Assembly (NCBI GenBank): GCA_030562195.1
Contig: JAUJPP010000012.1
Coordinates: 1,736,001 to 1,800,000, forward strand
Direction of reading: 5' to 3'
DNA from: Nipponacmea schrenckii
Taxonomy: Eukaryota; Mollusca; Gastropoda; Lottiidae
DNA: 64,000 nucleotides
In this document: in pieces, positions 61,466 to 64,000 of the stretch
How the letters are laid out: every line of letters starts with the position of its first letter
Position numbering within the stretch: position 1 is the first letter of the stretch
Position numbers and translations under genes: made by a program
Notes under the pieces: generated by a model
The model's input: only the letters and a program-made list of their open reading frames with translations
Told to the model about the DNA's origin: nothing
Databases searched by the model: none

Positions 61466-61850
61466 TTAGTCTGAACTTTCTGACTCTATTCCCAGCCTCT
61501 GATAGCTGTTTGGACAGATATGGGAGAGTCAGAAAAACTAGGCACCAAAAACATTGGATTTTCCGCACCTCCGCAGGAGCGGAAATTCTTGAAAAAAACA
61601 TTGACACAACCACAGGCGTGACATCGATTGAGTAAGGGGATAATAATGGTATGACTGAAAAAACAGTCCATCTTTCCAAATATATCGAGTTTTGATAAAT
61701 TCGAGGTATGTAAATTCATTTAAAACCCCTGTACCTGTGGAGGTGCGGAAAATCCCAAGTTTTTGGTGCCTTGTTTTACTGACTCCCCCAGTCATGTCTG
61801 TCGAAATAGCTATCAGTGGCAGGGAATAGAGTCAGCAAGTTTCAGACTAA
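61466..61850. mobile_element. Foldback element with ~115-bp inverted arms
   Basis: 61466-61577 and 61734-61850 are inverted repeats: 'tgactctattccc', 'ctgatagct', 'ggcaccaaaaac' and 'ggattttccgcacctcc' occur in mirrored order with scattered differences. The loop is about 156 bp. All open frames between 61137 and 61795 run through this structure and are considered spurious. Confidence 0.85.
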
Positions 61851-62055
61851 AGAGTGATAAGACTATGCTACACTACTATCCAACAAGTATCAAACTATAA
61901 AGTTTCTTTCAATGCCATGAATGTGTGGTAAAAATTATCATAATTGGAACTTAAACTGTCATATATCACATCACAAAAACAAAACAAACAACAAATGTCT
62001 AATTTCATATAGAGCAGTAAGTCAAAATATGTTTTAGGACATGCATACATTCATT

Positions 62056-62649
62056 CATGTTCCTAAAGCAACGTTTGGACATTTACATAAACCAACCGCT
62101 GCTTTCACCATCCTAGATTCTCGTAATAACCTCCCTTGGCAAACCATACGTCACTCCTAAATCCAATCAGTGATCTTGTAACATTTGGACCAATTCAAAA
62201 TGGCAGCCTCCATTGAATCTTGTTTTCATTTATTCAAAACAAATTTTCCATCGAATGTAAGAGCAAGAACCAGTAAAAATCAATGCAGGCACTTTTAAAT
62301 AACAAAGACCTTATAGTACCAAAACTGAAAGCGATAATCACTTTTTTACAAATCTGTCCCGTTTGTTATGCCATATTATATGAGTTTGAGTGCTGAGTGA
62401 TCGCTCCTCGGCAAAAAAGTACACTGTCAGCCATTTTTTTAATAATACAGCCTTGACCTTGTAGACTAGATTATCAATGGTCAATCAAACATTTTCCGGC
62501 AATAGTTTGTTGCAAGGAATCTAATTGGTAGAAGAGTAAACTCTCGACCAATCAAAATTAATGACGAGAATCTGGGATTGTGAAAGCAACAGGAGTGTGA
62601 AAGCAACGGTTGGTTTATGTATATATCCAAACGTTTCTTTAGGAACATG
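62056..62649. mobile_element. 594-bp Mutator-like MITE
   Basis: The ends CATGTTCCTAAAGCAACGTT and, inverted, CATGTTCCTAAAGAAACGTT extend as matching inverted repeats for about 85 bp ('acataaaccaaccg', 'tgctttcac', 'agattctcgt'). The 9-bp direct repeat 'acattcatt' flanks at 62047-62055 and 62650-62658. Long inverted ends plus 9-bp duplications are the Mutator pattern. No transposase is encoded. Confidence 0.8.
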
Positions 62650-62658
62650 ACATTCATT

Positions 62659-64000
62659 CAGCAAACTGTCAATGCTTTTAAGTCTTTCTATTTACAAGAA
62701 CACATCCAGATATAAAAAGAAGCACAATGGCATAACTCACTTCTAAAATAACAAAACACATAATGATTCAACACAATCTATACATTATCATATGTTATTT
62801 AGATGGTGAAAAATTAATAGTTAGTTGTTTAAACATTTACCTTGCACAACAAATCACCTTAAGTAGCAGAGTGTCAACGAAGAAAATATTTTATTTGATT
62901 AAGGAAGTTTAAGTTTTATCAGTAAGCTTACATTTAGCCCAAATGATTTCTATAAGTGTAGATAATTGTTAGGGGTGCATTTTGTAATGCTTTTAAGAGG
63001 GGTTCCTAAAGTTATTGTGTTAGTTCTACTGACATGACTTGATATAGAGCCATGTTTTGGTAGTTTTATGATTCTGGTACCAGTAGGTCTTTTTCTGACC
63101 ATATCCAGTTCTGTCAAATCTCATAGGTAGGTTTCCAGATGATTCTATCTTCTTAAGCCAACTTCTTGGCAATGGACCTATCAGAATTCTCTGTATTTAA
63201 GATCATCAGACTTACACACCAAGGTTGCAGATCAGATGAGGATTAGACCCCTCTAACAGAAACCCGCCCTGGCCTCACTGTCGTTATCTGCACCTGATAT
63301 TATCTTTGTAAGATATGCAGTAGTCACCTCAACCTTAGTGATTAGAGGACAGTGAATTACTGAATCTCGCGAATATTTCTTTACTTTTTGAAAATTAAGA
63401 ACCTTACTTGCTGGTAGAAATTGGAATATTATTATGGTGTGGACTTTGTACATTATACTGAAAGATTGATGTATAAATTGATGTCAATACTTGATAGAGA
63501 TAGCAATTGTCTCAAAATATGTTGGCCTGTTGAAATAGTGAGTGAATAACAATTGATTTCCATTTAAATCACTTTCAATATTATAAATTTTGGAAATGGG
63601 TTCAATAGAATATTGCCAATGTGTGAAATTGGTACGGTATGTAACGATTTTAAAAAAATCACCTGGTTTCTAAAAATATGTCTTGTGTTCACATTAAGTA
63701 TAGGTTAATGATCAAAAGTTTGTTATCCGGTCTAATCGACACATTGACAAACTTGAGATCCATTAACCAACTTAAAAAACAGTTTAACCAATAACAGCTC
63801 ACTGTAAATTCAATTCAGTTTTGTTTACAAACAAACAGTGCAATCAGAATTGCTGCACCCTTCACTATTTCTCTGTACATTGATTTAAGAATATTTGGAA
63901 AAAAAAGGTGCTATATCATTTCTGGAGTTTACATATGGTGTCTTGTTAACTTAAGATTGAATCGTGGAAACTTTAAGATACAATGGCCTTCTGAAAATGA
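62659..64000. other. Non-coding right edge
   Basis: No gene, RNA or repeat recognised; the 66-residue minus frame at 63253-63453 has no supporting features. Confidence 0.4.

Noticed and set aside
61137..61795. Several overlapping frames on both strands, up to 180 residues
   Set aside because: They cross a foldback element with 115-bp inverted arms, and the two arms yield mirrored peptides, so they are not genes.
1..64000. tRNA, rRNA, riboswitch or operon structures
   Set aside because: None could be supported by reading; the sequence is a eukaryotic nuclear region with spliced genes.

Overview
This is a eukaryotic, AT-rich, intron-dense, repeat-laden window, most likely from a mollusc or another lophotrochozoan. 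The reasons are short exons with GT-AG introns, a GPCR of the slime-mould cAMP-receptor-like class, THAP and C2H2 proteins, an astacin protease, and dispersed tandem repeats with the phrase 'GAAGCTACAATTTT...GATGAAACTTGG...GTTATTGCCCTTGAC'. I saw no operons, CRISPR, rRNA or tRNA genes. All exon models come from reading splice sites and checking that phases join; no transcript data were available.

Layout. (1) 4485-18405, plus strand: a seven-transmembrane receptor missing only its first coding exon. Twelve internal exons join in phase to either of two homologous, equal-length (135 nt) terminal exons. Its second intron is almost wholly a 25-bp minisatellite. (2) 18406-23744: a repeat block holding a 5'-truncated LINE with a 14-bp target-site duplication, an unknown 160-residue frame and a decayed zinc-loop endonuclease-like fragment. 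(3) 23745-28163, plus strand: two tandem THAP exons followed by C2H2 zinc-finger exons, probably one double-THAP zinc-finger protein. A TTAA-flanked MITE lies in an intron. (4) 32004-40023, plus strand: a nine-exon secreted astacin metalloprotease of 623 residues, with a Gln/His-rich N-terminal region, two furin-type sites and a basic tail. (5) 43019-47368, minus strand: a 13-exon, 390-residue protein resembling the shoulder (SPFH/band-7-like) domain of major vault protein plus a coiled coil. (6) 47428-48480: its upstream region, with a perfect CRE (TGACGTCA) and plus-strand donor-like sites, possibly a bidirectional promoter. (7) 48481-64000: about 15 kb with no convincing gene. It holds a 37-bp minisatellite, a copy of a repeat also found in the astacin gene, and three inverted-repeat elements, one with 9-bp target duplications like a Mutator-type MITE.

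The genes do not form an obvious pathway. The coherent story is genomic: genes interleaved with several families of small mobile elements and minisatellites, with exon duplication in two genes. The strongest candidates for new biology are the alternative receptor tails, the double-THAP architecture next to repeat-derived sequence, the vault-like protein, and an intronic minisatellite whose units carry branch-point-like and 3'-splice-site-like motifs.
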